From: Cellvibrionaceae bacterium
GTDB taxonomy: Bacteria; Pseudomonadota; Gammaproteobacteria; Pseudomonadales; Cellvibrionaceae
Direction of reading: 5' to 3'
DNA length: 64,000 nucleotides
NCBI GenBank assembly: GCA_021151695.1
Contig: JAGKWU010000015.1
Span: forward strand, 31,990 to 95,989
The notes under the pieces are model-generated. The model worked only from the letters and a program-made list of their open reading frames with translations, had not been told where the DNA came from and searched no databases. Position numbers and translations under genes: made by a program. Below, in pieces: positions 1-7,775 of the stretch (position 1 is its first letter; the number at the start of each line of letters is the position of its first letter).

Positions 1-90
1 TTTCCTTTCCGAACATCCTGACATTTTACAAATGAAATAAACCCCGAAAACAGATTGGAGCATCAGTCTTAGCCTAATGCTCCAATAGGT

Positions 91-630
91 TTACCATTTG
101 GATACAGGCCCCCGGGTAGACGCAAAAGCCTTGTTGATACTGGCAATAAATTGTTGCTGGGTAACAGTCGCTGAACCTTCCACGTTAGCGACACGCGCAA
201 CCAATTCCAACGTAGATGCAATCTGCGCTGCGTTAAATTGGTCCTTGGTACGTACCAGAATTTTATCGACATTCTGCGCATAATTATCATCGGATTGCAG
301 AAGGAAAGAGCTGGATGCAAACAGTTCCTGCGCTTGTCCGGCAGACAGTTTGAATTCACCTTGGAAAATATCCAGCACCAGTTGCTTATGCTCTTTGCTC
401 AGCTCCCCGCCTAATTTCGCCGATCCCAACACTAACACCGCCGCCACATCCATAGGCTTATCTATGGCGTACAGCGGCTTTTGTCCGTAGAGTTTGCTCC
501 ACTGGTGGCGGCGATACCAGAAAAAAGGATTGAAGGAATTGAGGTTAACACCAGAGTTTTGCAGGCTGTGCAGTGCCCAAAGTAAACCCGCGATAGCGGT
601 AATTATTCCAATGATCATAGTAAGACTCAC
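91..630 (-). CDS. TerB-like membrane-anchored protein
   Basis: 179-residue protein with one N-terminal hydrophobic segment (about residues 5-22, IIGIITAIAGLLWAL), a short basic stretch (YRRHQW) and a soluble helical domain (about 60-175) resembling the TerB/tellurite-resistance fold. The N-terminal segment would anchor it in the inner membrane with the TerB-like domain probably cytoplasmic. The start is uncertain: GTG at 630 has GGATAA before it, while an ATG four codons later (618) has GTGAG at good spacing. It sits at the left edge, same strand as the pectinesterase but 115 bp away, so an operon is not obvious. TerB domains are often linked to stress or metal sensing; no specific role can be read here. 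Confidence 0.7.
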   Translation of the reverse strand: MSLTMIIGIITAIAGLLWALHSLQNSGVNLNSFNPFFWYRRHQWSKLYGQKPLYAIDKPMDVAAVLVLGSAKLGGELSKEHKQLVLDIFQGEFKLSAGQAQELFASSSFLLQSDDNYAQNVDKILVRTKDQFNAAQIASTLELVARVANVEGSATVTQQQFIASINKAFASTRGPVSKW

Positions 631-745
631 TTATCCGTAAAGGTCATGGCGTCTGTGCCATCCGGTGGCGACTATAATCAGAATTTTAAATTTTGAAAAG
701 TAAGGCTCCTTCGAAGCAAGCAGACACTTACACAAAGCAGCACAA

Positions 746-1843
746 TCAATGCGGCTGCCAGTCACCCAAGATAGATTTGATGGTGTAGCTTTTTACTTCC
801 TCCGCCGTCAGTTGTCGACGTTTATCAGTTCCTGCAGCTCCCGGACCTTTGCTTCCATATTCAAAGAAGCGTGAATCCTCCGGCAGAAAAGCTTTGCGCC
901 CTCCCTCTTTAGTGGAGCCCGACATGGAGAACCAACCATCGCGGGTGATATGCGCATCCATCCAGCTATTAATAAAAACAGTTTTTCCAATAGCATTGGG
1001 ATCGGCGTAACGGCCATCATTAAATTGGGTAGTAGGATGCCAGGGGCGGCCGAGTGGCACTGTGTTATCAGCCACGGCAAGATCGCGGGTTAACCGGCAA
1101 TTAATAAAGGTTAACCCAAATTCGCTGGCAATTTGTGTGGAGGGCGCTGTGATATAACCGAGCGGATTCCCCGGTTTCGCGCGCGACAAGGATTTGATTT
1201 CTGAGTCGGTAAAAAGCGCGTTGCCTTTGCCAAAAATAAAATCCACGTTGCCGGCGACCAACACTTTATCAAACCAGCTGCGACCGGCATTGGCAAACAA
1301 CGTATCTTGATAGCCTAGCAACACTACGTCCCGCACTAAAATGCGATCAGCAGCTCCATCAATAAATAAAGCAACAGCCTGGCTGCCGACAATTTTTTTC
1401 GGGTCATCATTGGCAAGCGCATCGTTTGCCAAAAAATCAAAACTATTTTCTATATTCAGATGTTCAATGCGAATATCACTACCTGTGATTGTCAAAGTCG
1501 CACTGCCTGGTGTCGTAAGTGTTTTGCCTGACCCTGCTGTTTTCCCCGCATAATCATCGTAGATAAGATGTGTTTTATGGCGGCCCGCACCCATCAATTG
1601 AATATTATTTTTTTGCAATCGCAACTTTTCGCGATAGATTCCCTGTGCAATGTAAATACGATAGGGCTTAGGTGCATTTTCGGGCGCCGCATCTATAGCA
1701 GCCTGCAAGCTGTGGAATCCGGCTTTGGCCGGATCGCTATTCACCACCGCATCATATTTCTGTGATTGGGAAGTGCAGGACAATAATCCAATAAGTAAAA
1801 GTACCGTTAAAGCCGAGACCGACATTTGATTGATTATTGTCAT
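746..1843 (-). CDS. Pectinesterase, CE8 family, lipoprotein
   Basis: Hydrolyses methyl esters of homogalacturonan so that polygalacturonase and lyases can act. All CE8 landmark motifs are present in order: GIYRE (about residue 68), QAVAL (155), QDTL (179), DFIFG (201) and LGRPW (264). The Asp residues in QDTL and DFIFG are the expected catalytic pair. The N-terminus has a lipobox ending LLSC (Cys about 23), so it is probably an outer-membrane or periplasmic lipoprotein. I chose ATG at 1843 rather than the in-frame ATG at 1855 because GGGAG lies 5-6 nt before it; the protein is then 365 residues. It lies just downstream of uxuB on the same strand (54 bp), consistent with co-expression with uronate catabolism. 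Confidence 0.92.
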   Translation of the reverse strand: MTIINQMSVSALTVLLLIGLLSCTSQSQKYDAVVNSDPAKAGFHSLQAAIDAAPENAPKPYRIYIAQGIYREKLRLQKNNIQLMGAGRHKTHLIYDDYAGKTAGSGKTLTTPGSATLTITGSDIRIEHLNIENSFDFLANDALANDDPKKIVGSQAVALFIDGAADRILVRDVVLLGYQDTLFANAGRSWFDKVLVAGNVDFIFGKGNALFTDSEIKSLSRAKPGNPLGYITAPSTQIASEFGLTFINCRLTRDLAVADNTVPLGRPWHPTTQFNDGRYADPNAIGKTVFINSWMDAHITRDGWFSMSGSTKEGGRKAFLPEDSRFFEYGSKGPGAAGTDKRRQLTAEEVKSYTIKSILGDWQPH

Positions 1844-1896
1844 GCAAACTCCCATTCATTCAAGCTGCGCGTCTCAGGTCACCCAAGGTGCGGCCC

Positions 1897-3372
1897 TCAG
1901 GAAAAATGTACTTTGATGGTAGCCAGCACACCGCGCGCATAAAATTGTTCGAGCCAGCCAATCACCGTGGCGACGAATCTTTCATCTTGCGAAAGATCAT
2001 CACCAAAGACTTTTGATAAGCCCACAATCGCACGAACTGTTGCAGCAGGATTGCCTGCACTGGCATCGCAGAGCGCACGCAATTCGGCAGACAATGGATC
2101 GGAAACCTCAATAGCCTGGCCCTGCTCATCAACACCGGATACATAGCGAATCCAGGCGGCCACACCCAAACACAGAATATCTATATGGCCATTTCCTGCA
2201 AGCTGTTGGCGCACACTTTCGAGCAAACGCTGCGGTAATTTTTGCGAGCCATCCATAGCGATTTGCCAGGTGCGATGCTTGAGCGCCTTATTGGAAAAGC
2301 GGTCGCGCAGCTGTTGCTTGTAAGCCTCAACATCAAACCCATCTGGCACATTTAGGGTTTCGCCCGCCTCGCGCGCCATATAGAGTTTGATCATATTGAC
2401 GAAGGCGGGCTCTTCCATCACTTCACTGATGTAATTGAAGCCAGAGAGATAACCTGTGTAAGCCATAGTCGAATGCGCACCGTTCAGTAAGCGCAATTTA
2501 ATTTTTTCAAATACATGTACGTCTTTTACCAAAAGTGCGCCAACCTTTTCCCACTGCGGACGACCGTCGGAAAATTTATCCTCAATTACCCATTGACTGA
2601 AAGGCTCGGCAACCACCATACCTTCATCACGCAGGCCCAGGCGGTTTTCTATTTCGCGGCGATCATCATCCGTAGTAGCGGGCACTATGCGGTCAATCAT
2701 GGTGGATGGAAATTTTGTGTGACTGCTGATCCAATCAGCCAACACAGGGGAAACTTGTTGCGCAAATTGCACAACAACTTTTTCCAGGACTTCGCCGTTA
2801 TTCGGCAAATTATCGCAGCTCAATACCGTAAAGCTCTTCCCGCCTTCTTGAGCGCGCCTCTGCAAGGCGGACACTATGAAACCTATAGCAGATTTGGGAG
2901 ATGCGAGATTTTGCAAATCATGCTGGATATCAGGATGCTGCACATTTAAATTACCCGTAGCGGGATCGTGGCAATAGCCCTTCTCAGTTACCGTAAGCGA
3001 AACAATTTTAATGTCTGCGTTGGCCATAGCAGCCACCAGCGCTGCGGGATTTTCCGGCCCTACAAGATTTTGCAACACAGCGCCAATCAATTGTAATTTC
3101 TCACCATCACCAGAGCGCTCCACCAAGGTATATAACCCATCTTGCGGCGCCAATTGATCGCGCACGGTTGGCGAGCGCAAACTGCAGCCAATAATTCCCC
3201 AGTCACCACCAAATTGATTGAGCACGGCCTCGGTATAAAATGCCTGATGTGCGCGATGAAATGCACCTATTCCCAGATGCACAATGCCGGCTTTGAGTTG
3301 AGTGCGATCATAGGTCGGTAAAATAACATCGGCGGGCAGTGATTTTATTTGCGCTTGACTCAATCTATTCAT
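1897..3372 (-). CDS. uxuB: Fructuronate reductase (mannitol dehydrogenase family)
   Basis: Long-chain NAD-dependent polyol dehydrogenase that interconverts D-fructuronate and D-mannonate in the cytoplasm. The N-terminal Rossmann region carries IVHLGIGAFHRAHQAFYT, the hallmark of the UxuB/mannitol dehydrogenase branch. A central KIKLRLLNGAHS carries the conserved Lys/Asn/His active-site residues. At 491 residues it matches UxuB length. ATG at 3372 was chosen because GGA precedes it at about 8 nt; an upstream GTG at 3384 lacks a site. It is divergent from kdgK across about 150 bp. It does not look like UxaB (tagaturonate reductase), whose N-terminus differs, although the neighbouring uxaA belongs to the galacturonate branch. 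Confidence 0.88.
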   Translation of the reverse strand: MNRLSQAQIKSLPADVILPTYDRTQLKAGIVHLGIGAFHRAHQAFYTEAVLNQFGGDWGIIGCSLRSPTVRDQLAPQDGLYTLVERSGDGEKLQLIGAVLQNLVGPENPAALVAAMANADIKIVSLTVTEKGYCHDPATGNLNVQHPDIQHDLQNLASPKSAIGFIVSALQRRAQEGGKSFTVLSCDNLPNNGEVLEKVVVQFAQQVSPVLADWISSHTKFPSTMIDRIVPATTDDDRREIENRLGLRDEGMVVAEPFSQWVIEDKFSDGRPQWEKVGALLVKDVHVFEKIKLRLLNGAHSTMAYTGYLSGFNYISEVMEEPAFVNMIKLYMAREAGETLNVPDGFDVEAYKQQLRDRFSNKALKHRTWQIAMDGSQKLPQRLLESVRQQLAGNGHIDILCLGVAAWIRYVSGVDEQGQAIEVSDPLSAELRALCDASAGNPAATVRAIVGLSKVFGDDLSQDERFVATVIGWLEQFYARGVLATIKVHFS

Positions 3373-3461
3373 AAAAAATTCCACAATAATTTTAAAACAA
3401 TTTTCAGTTGATTTTTTTGCCGCTGATTTTTCTAGGCATTCATTTTCTTCAGTGATATATT

Positions 3462-3489
3462 TTGACCAGTTTAATCACTGCAGTAATAC
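3462..3489 (+). promoter_or_regulatory. Predicted sigma70 promoter of kdgK
   Basis: TTGACC (3462-3467) and TAATAC (3484-3489) are separated by 16 bp. Transcription would begin near 3496, giving a leader of about 30 nt before the kdgK ATG. No LacI-like palindrome was seen in this divergent spacer. Confidence 0.55.
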
Positions 3490-3524
3490 TTTCTTTTTTT
3501 CAGATCTTTCAAGCGGAAATATTT

Positions 3525-4472
3525 ATGGCACACATAGCAGCAATTGGCGAAGTCATGGTGGAGCTTGCTCCCTTTCCTGTGAGCGTAGCAGAGGCCGGAG
3601 GCAAAGACATTATGGCACTCGGTTTTGCCGGCGACACCTACAACACCTCGGTGTATATGGCGCGCCTCGGCCTCAAGACTGACTATGTGACCAAGCTGGG
3701 TGAAGACCCCTACTCACAACAAATTTTACAGCGCATGGCCGGTGAAAATATTGGCACTGACATGATCGAGCGCGTAGCTGGTCGCTCACCAGGCCTCTAC
3801 ATTATTCGCAACACGCCAGACGGTGAACGCGAATTTTTTTACTGGCGCAAAGAGGCGCCCGCGCGCGAACTTTTTACAACTGCCGAATCCAGTGCCGCCT
3901 TGGTACAACAACTCAAAACCTGCGATTGCGTTTACCTGAGCGGTATTACCCTCGCCATTATCGGCGAACAAGGTCGCAATAATTTACTCGTCGCACTCAC
4001 GCAGTTGCGTGCTGCCGGCGTCACCATTGCTTTTGATAGCAATTATAGACCCCGCCTCTGGCGCGATAAGCAGGAAGCGCAAAGCGCCATGCTGCAAATC
4101 ATGCAATACACCGACATCGCACTGCTGACACTCGACGATGAACAATTACTTTGGGGCGACGATAGCATTGAAGGTTGCAAAGCACGTTACGCAAAGTGTC
4201 CTCTGCGCGAGCTGGTATTAAAACGCGGTGCGCAGGATGCAGTAATCATTAGCAGTGGATCACAAGTGCATGTACCTGTACCACCGGTTGCTAACGTCAT
4301 TGATACCACCGGCGCAGGCGATACCTTTAATGCCGGTTATCTGGCAGCGCGCTTGCAAAATGCGTCCGCCGAAGATGCCGCTCGCCAAGGCATTCGCTGC
4401 GCCGGCATTATTATCCGCCATCGTGGTGCCGTTATCGAAAGATCTGTTTTTGATAAAGAACTTGGCGCTTAG
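3525..4472 (+). CDS. kdgK: 2-dehydro-3-deoxygluconokinase (KDG kinase)
   Basis: PfkB/ribokinase-family kinase that phosphorylates 2-keto-3-deoxygluconate to KDPG, the last uronate-specific step before Entner-Doudoroff aldolase. Seen in sequence: N-terminal AAIGEVMVELAP, substrate-binding GFAGDTYNTSVYMARLG near residue 35, and the PfkB signature DTTGAGDTFNAG near residue 260 with the catalytic Asp. ATG at 3525 was chosen over 3462 because the protein then starts on the first beta-strand (MAHIAAIGE), GCGGA lies upstream, and a promoter occupies the upstream extension. The length is 315 residues, typical for KdgK. It faces uxuB divergently and converges with the pnt operon. Confidence 0.9.
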   Translation: MAHIAAIGEVMVELAPFPVSVAEAGGKDIMALGFAGDTYNTSVYMARLGLKTDYVTKLGEDPYSQQILQRMAGENIGTDMIERVAGRSPGLYIIRNTPDGEREFFYWRKEAPARELFTTAESSAALVQQLKTCDCVYLSGITLAIIGEQGRNNLLVALTQLRAAGVTIAFDSNYRPRLWRDKQEAQSAMLQIMQYTDIALLTLDDEQLLWGDDSIEGCKARYAKCPLRELVLKRGAQDAVIISSGSQVHVPVPPVANVIDTTGAGDTFNAGYLAARLQNASAEDAARQGIRCAGIIIRHRGAVIERSVFDKELGA

Positions 4473-4503
4473 GGCCGGGCTTTTAAGACCATTTAAAAAT
4501 ACA

Positions 4504-4530
4504 ACAGCCGCGTTAATCGCGGCTGTTTTA
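4504..4530. terminator. Terminator between kdgK and pntB
   Basis: Perfect 9-bp stem ACAGCCGCG/CGCGGCTGT with a TTAAT loop, then TTTTA on the plus strand. It sits between two convergent genes and mainly serves kdgK; an A-rich 5' flank may allow use by pntB. Confidence 0.8.
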
Positions 4531-4550
4531 CGCAAAGCTTTACGTAAAAA

Positions 4551-5954
4551 TCAGGCAATATTTTTTACAATGTTTTCGACCATTTTTTTCGCATCACCAA
4601 AGAGCATCATGGTGTTGTCCTGGTAGAAAATATCGTTATCCACTCCTGAATAACCCGAGGCCATACTGCGCTTCACAAAGAGCACCGTGCGCGCCTTACC
4701 CACCTCCAAAATCGGCATACCAAAAATAGGGCTTTGCGGATTGGTTTTGGCCGCCGGGTTGGTTACGTCGTTAGCACCTATAACAAAGGCGACGTCGGCA
4801 GTGGAGAATTCGTTATTGATGTCCTCTAACTCAAACACTTCGTCGTATGGCACATTAGCCTCGGCCAGCAGCACGTTCATATGGCCAGGCATACGGCCCG
4901 CCACCGGGTGAATCGCATAACTGACTTTTACACCGGTTGCTTTGAGTGTGTCGCACATCTCGCGCAACGCATGCTGTGCCTGGGCTACCGCCATACCATA
5001 GCCAGGCACAATGATCACCGAGCCGGCATTTTTCATGATAAAGGCAGCATCTTCTGCACTGCCGCGCTTCACTGGGCGATCTTCCGCAGACGCAACCTGG
5101 GTATCGCCCGCCGCCGCACCAAAGCCGCCGAGAATCACATTGAAAAACGAGCGGTTCATACCTTTGCACATGATATAGGACAATATGGCACCTGACGAGC
5201 CGACTAGTGCACCAGTTACAATAAGCGCGCTATTATGCAAGGTAAAACCTATGCCGGCGGCCGCCCAACCCGAGTAGGAGTTGAGCATGGATACCACCAC
5301 TGGCATATCGGCACCACCAATGGGAATAATCAATAGAATCCCCATTACAAAGGCCAGCGCCGTCATACTCCAGAAAATCCACGGCGATTGCGCATTGCAA
5401 AAGCCAATCAGTAAGGCCAGCAGCGCAAGCGCCAACAGCAGGTTGAGCAGATGCTGCCCGGCAAATCTGACCGGTGCGCCCGACACTAGCCCCTGCAGTT
5501 TGGTAAAGGCGATCACCGAACCGGAAAAAGTGATAGCGCCAATCACTACGCCCAAGCCCATTTCGATACGGCTGGCGATATAAATTTCACCCTGCGCATT
5601 GAGCAAATGAAAGGCATCCGGGTTGCTAAACGCCGCACCCGCCACCAACACCGCTGCCATACCCACCAAGCTGTGAAAGCCCGCCACCAATTGCGGCATG
5701 GCGGTCATGGCAATTTTTTTAGCGATGCCAATACCAATAGCGGCACCTATTGCGAGTGCACATAATATCCAGCCATAAGACGTCACCGCCGGATTGAGCA
5801 CGGTAGTCACTATCGCAATGGTCATGCCCAGCATGCCGAGAAAATTGCCGCGGCGCGAACTCTCCGGCGACGACAAGCCGCGCAGCGCCATGATGAACAG
5901 CACCGCCGCCACCAAATAGGCGAGCGATGTTAAACCTTCATTAACCTGTGACAT
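4551..5954 (-). CDS. pntB: NAD(P) transhydrogenase subunit beta
   Basis: Inner-membrane beta subunit of the proton-translocating transhydrogenase, which reduces NADP+ with NADH using the proton gradient. Residues 1-265 are a series of hydrophobic helices (domain II). The C-terminal 190 residues form the NADP-binding domain III, with IVPGYGMAVAQAQHAL, FVIGANDVTNPAA and GMPILEVGKA visible. The length of 467 residues matches PntB. ATG at 5954 is preceded by GGGGA. It is the last gene of a pntA1-pntA2-pntB operon, separated from pntA2 by 96 bp that contain three tandem 16-bp repeats. Confidence 0.95.
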   Translation of the reverse strand: MSQVNEGLTSLAYLVAAVLFIMALRGLSSPESSRRGNFLGMLGMTIAIVTTVLNPAVTSYGWILCALAIGAAIGIGIAKKIAMTAMPQLVAGFHSLVGMAAVLVAGAAFSNPDAFHLLNAQGEIYIASRIEMGLGVVIGAITFSGSVIAFTKLQGLVSGAPVRFAGQHLLNLLLALALLALLIGFCNAQSPWIFWSMTALAFVMGILLIIPIGGADMPVVVSMLNSYSGWAAAGIGFTLHNSALIVTGALVGSSGAILSYIMCKGMNRSFFNVILGGFGAAAGDTQVASAEDRPVKRGSAEDAAFIMKNAGSVIIVPGYGMAVAQAQHALREMCDTLKATGVKVSYAIHPVAGRMPGHMNVLLAEANVPYDEVFELEDINNEFSTADVAFVIGANDVTNPAAKTNPQSPIFGMPILEVGKARTVLFVKRSMASGYSGVDNDIFYQDNTMMLFGDAKKMVENIVKNIA

Positions 5955-5974
5955 GATGTCCCCGCGTAACGCTT

Positions 5975-6022
5975 TCCTGCATTTGTGGTTTCGTGCATTT
6001 TTGGTTTCACGAATTTGTGGTT
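5975..6022. repeat. Three tandem 16-bp repeats in the pnt operon
   Basis: Three contiguous units of 16 bp: TCCTGCATTTGTGGTT (5975-5990), TCGTGCATTTTTGGTT (5991-6006) and TCACGAATTTGTGGTT (6007-6022). They share TTTGGTT or TGTGGTT ends. They fill most of the pntA2-pntB gap, about 20 bp upstream of the pntB start codon. Function unknown; an RNA processing or protein-binding site is possible. Confidence 0.7.
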
Positions 6023-6050
6023 AGTAACATTGTGTTTTCGACGCTTACGA

Positions 6051-6335
6051 TTATTGTTTCTTTTTATACATAGCCAGCATGCGCTGGGTAACGGTAAAGC
6101 CGCCAAAAATATTGATGGATGCCAGCAGCATGGCGATAAAGCCAAGCACCTTGGACAGACTCATGCCCGCTGGACCCACAGCAATAAGCGCACCCACAAT
6201 AATCACACTGGAAATAGCATTAGTGACCGCCATCAGCGGCGTGTGTAGCGCCGGTGTCACACTCCAGACAACGTAGTAGCCAACAAATATCGCCAACACA
6301 AAAATCGATAACTGGGAAATAAATTGAGCATCCAT
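6051..6335 (-). CDS. NAD(P) transhydrogenase subunit alpha part 2
   Basis: 94-residue membrane protein with three hydrophobic segments (about 8-27, 36-55, 60-82), corresponding to the membrane part of the alpha chain that is split off in three-subunit transhydrogenases such as that of Rhodospirillum. Typical motifs are FVGYYVVWSVTPALHTPLMA and NIFGGFTVTQRML. Its ATG begins 3 bp after the pntA1 stop, so translation is probably coupled. With pntB it forms the proton channel. Confidence 0.93.
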   Translation of the reverse strand: MDAQFISQLSIFVLAIFVGYYVVWSVTPALHTPLMAVTNAISSVIIVGALIAVGPAGMSLSKVLGFIAMLLASINIFGGFTVTQRMLAMYKKKQ

Positions 6336-6338
6336 GAT

Positions 6339-7505
6339 TCACCCCTGTTTTGCTTTAAAGGCCGGGTGAACAATTTCACCGGCATGGGTTAGTACGGAGC
6401 CCGCGATAATGTCGTCCTGCCAATTAATATTTAGCTGTCCTTCTTGCACTTGCGCGGCGAGATAGTTAAATAAATTTTTAGCGTAAAGCGCGCTGGCATC
6501 AGTCGCCAGACGACTGGGTAAATTGGAGAGACCTACAATAGTCACACCCTCCACTTCAATAATTTCACCAGGGCTGGTCAGCTCGCAATTGCCGCCCTGC
6601 TCCGCCGCCAGATCAACAATTACCGAGCCGGCGCGCATGGAGCGCACCATCTCTGCAGTAATCAATATAGGAGCGCGACGACCGGGAATTAATGCTGTGG
6701 TAATGACTATGTCTTGCTTTTGCAATGTCTCTGCCACCAGCTGCGCCTGGCGACGCTTGTAGTCATCGCTCATTTCTTTGGCATAGCCGCCGGCTGTTTC
6801 TGCCGTGGCTGTCTCTTCACTTTCCACCATCACAAATTTTGCGCCGAGGCTTTCAACTTGCTCTTTGGATGCGGCGCGCACATCGGTTGCGCACACAATC
6901 GCACCCAGGCGACGCGCGGTAGCGATTGCCTGCAAGCCGGCAACACCTGCACCCAATATCATCACACGGGCGGGCGCAATAGTGCCCGCAGCCGTCATCA
7001 TCATGGGCATGGCGCGCGCAAAAATATGCGTGGCTTCAAGCACGGCGCGATAACCGGCGAGATTACTCTGGGAACTAAGTACATCCATACTCTGCGCGCG
7101 CGTAATGCGCGGCACAAATTCGAGCGCGACGGCAGTAACATCAGCTGCGGCATAGGCATAAATCGCCGCCGTGTTGGCGTAAGGCGCAAGAGTCCCTAGC
7201 AAGAGCGAACCGCGCTTGAACAGCGCAAGCTCATCCAGATCAGCTTCGCCCGCCAGGACTTCGCTCGCGAGCAAAGGACGCTGCACCTTGAACACCACAT
7301 CCGCATCCTTTAGCAACAATTTCGGATCTGCTTCTATATGTGCGCCAGCCGCGCTGTAGTCAGCGTCGGCAATATGACTACCCAGGCCAGCGCCGGCTTC
7401 CACCGCCACACTAAAGCCCAGGTCAATTAATTTTTTCACCGTCTCCGGTGTTGCTGCCACGCGTTTTTCCTGCGCGCGCCGCTCTTTCATAATGGCGATT
7501 TTCAT
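6339..7505 (-). CDS. pntA: NAD(P) transhydrogenase subunit alpha part 1
   Basis: Soluble NAD(H)-binding domain I of the transhydrogenase, related to alanine dehydrogenase. It opens with MKIAIMKERRAQEKRVAATP; the nucleotide-binding loop is ILGAGVAGLQAIATARRLGA. A separate pntA2 follows, so the alpha chain is in two pieces. ATG at 7505 was chosen over an upstream frame start at 7562 because GGGGG lies 6 nt before it and the residues fit the family N-terminus exactly; the length is 388 residues. It is first in the operon. The pump may supply or balance NADPH for the sugar-acid reductases nearby; that link is inference from location. Confidence 0.94.
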   Translation of the reverse strand: MKIAIMKERRAQEKRVAATPETVKKLIDLGFSVAVEAGAGLGSHIADADYSAAGAHIEADPKLLLKDADVVFKVQRPLLASEVLAGEADLDELALFKRGSLLLGTLAPYANTAAIYAYAAADVTAVALEFVPRITRAQSMDVLSSQSNLAGYRAVLEATHIFARAMPMMMTAAGTIAPARVMILGAGVAGLQAIATARRLGAIVCATDVRAASKEQVESLGAKFVMVESEETATAETAGGYAKEMSDDYKRRQAQLVAETLQKQDIVITTALIPGRRAPILITAEMVRSMRAGSVIVDLAAEQGGNCELTSPGEIIEVEGVTIVGLSNLPSRLATDASALYAKNLFNYLAAQVQEGQLNINWQDDIIAGSVLTHAGEIVHPAFKAKQG

Positions 7506-7775
7506 CCTGTTCCCCCGGCCTTTTTTAGGCAAAAGCAAACACCTGATGCCAGGCACCCACAATTGCGATAGTTATTGGAAATTGACCGTAGCAGCAGCGC
7601 GCAAGCGTACCCCGCGCTACTCATGCGTTTGCTTGAACACACACTAGTTATTATGAGTATGTTTGCCGCCAGTTGATCAAGCCGCTCCGCGACTCGACGA
7701 GGTTGACGACCCACCCCATAAATGATTTTTTGGTTGATACAGCTCACCGCCCGGAGTCACTGGCGGCGCGACTGC

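Noticed and set aside
1897..3372. Tagaturonate reductase (uxaB)
   Set aside because: The N-terminal GIGAFHRAHQAFYT pattern is of the UxuB/mannitol dehydrogenase branch and unlike the UxaB start.
5930..6145. Minus-strand ORF spanning the pntA2-pntB gap
   Set aside because: It is a shadow overlapping pntA2 in another frame and includes the tandem repeat; no ribosome site.
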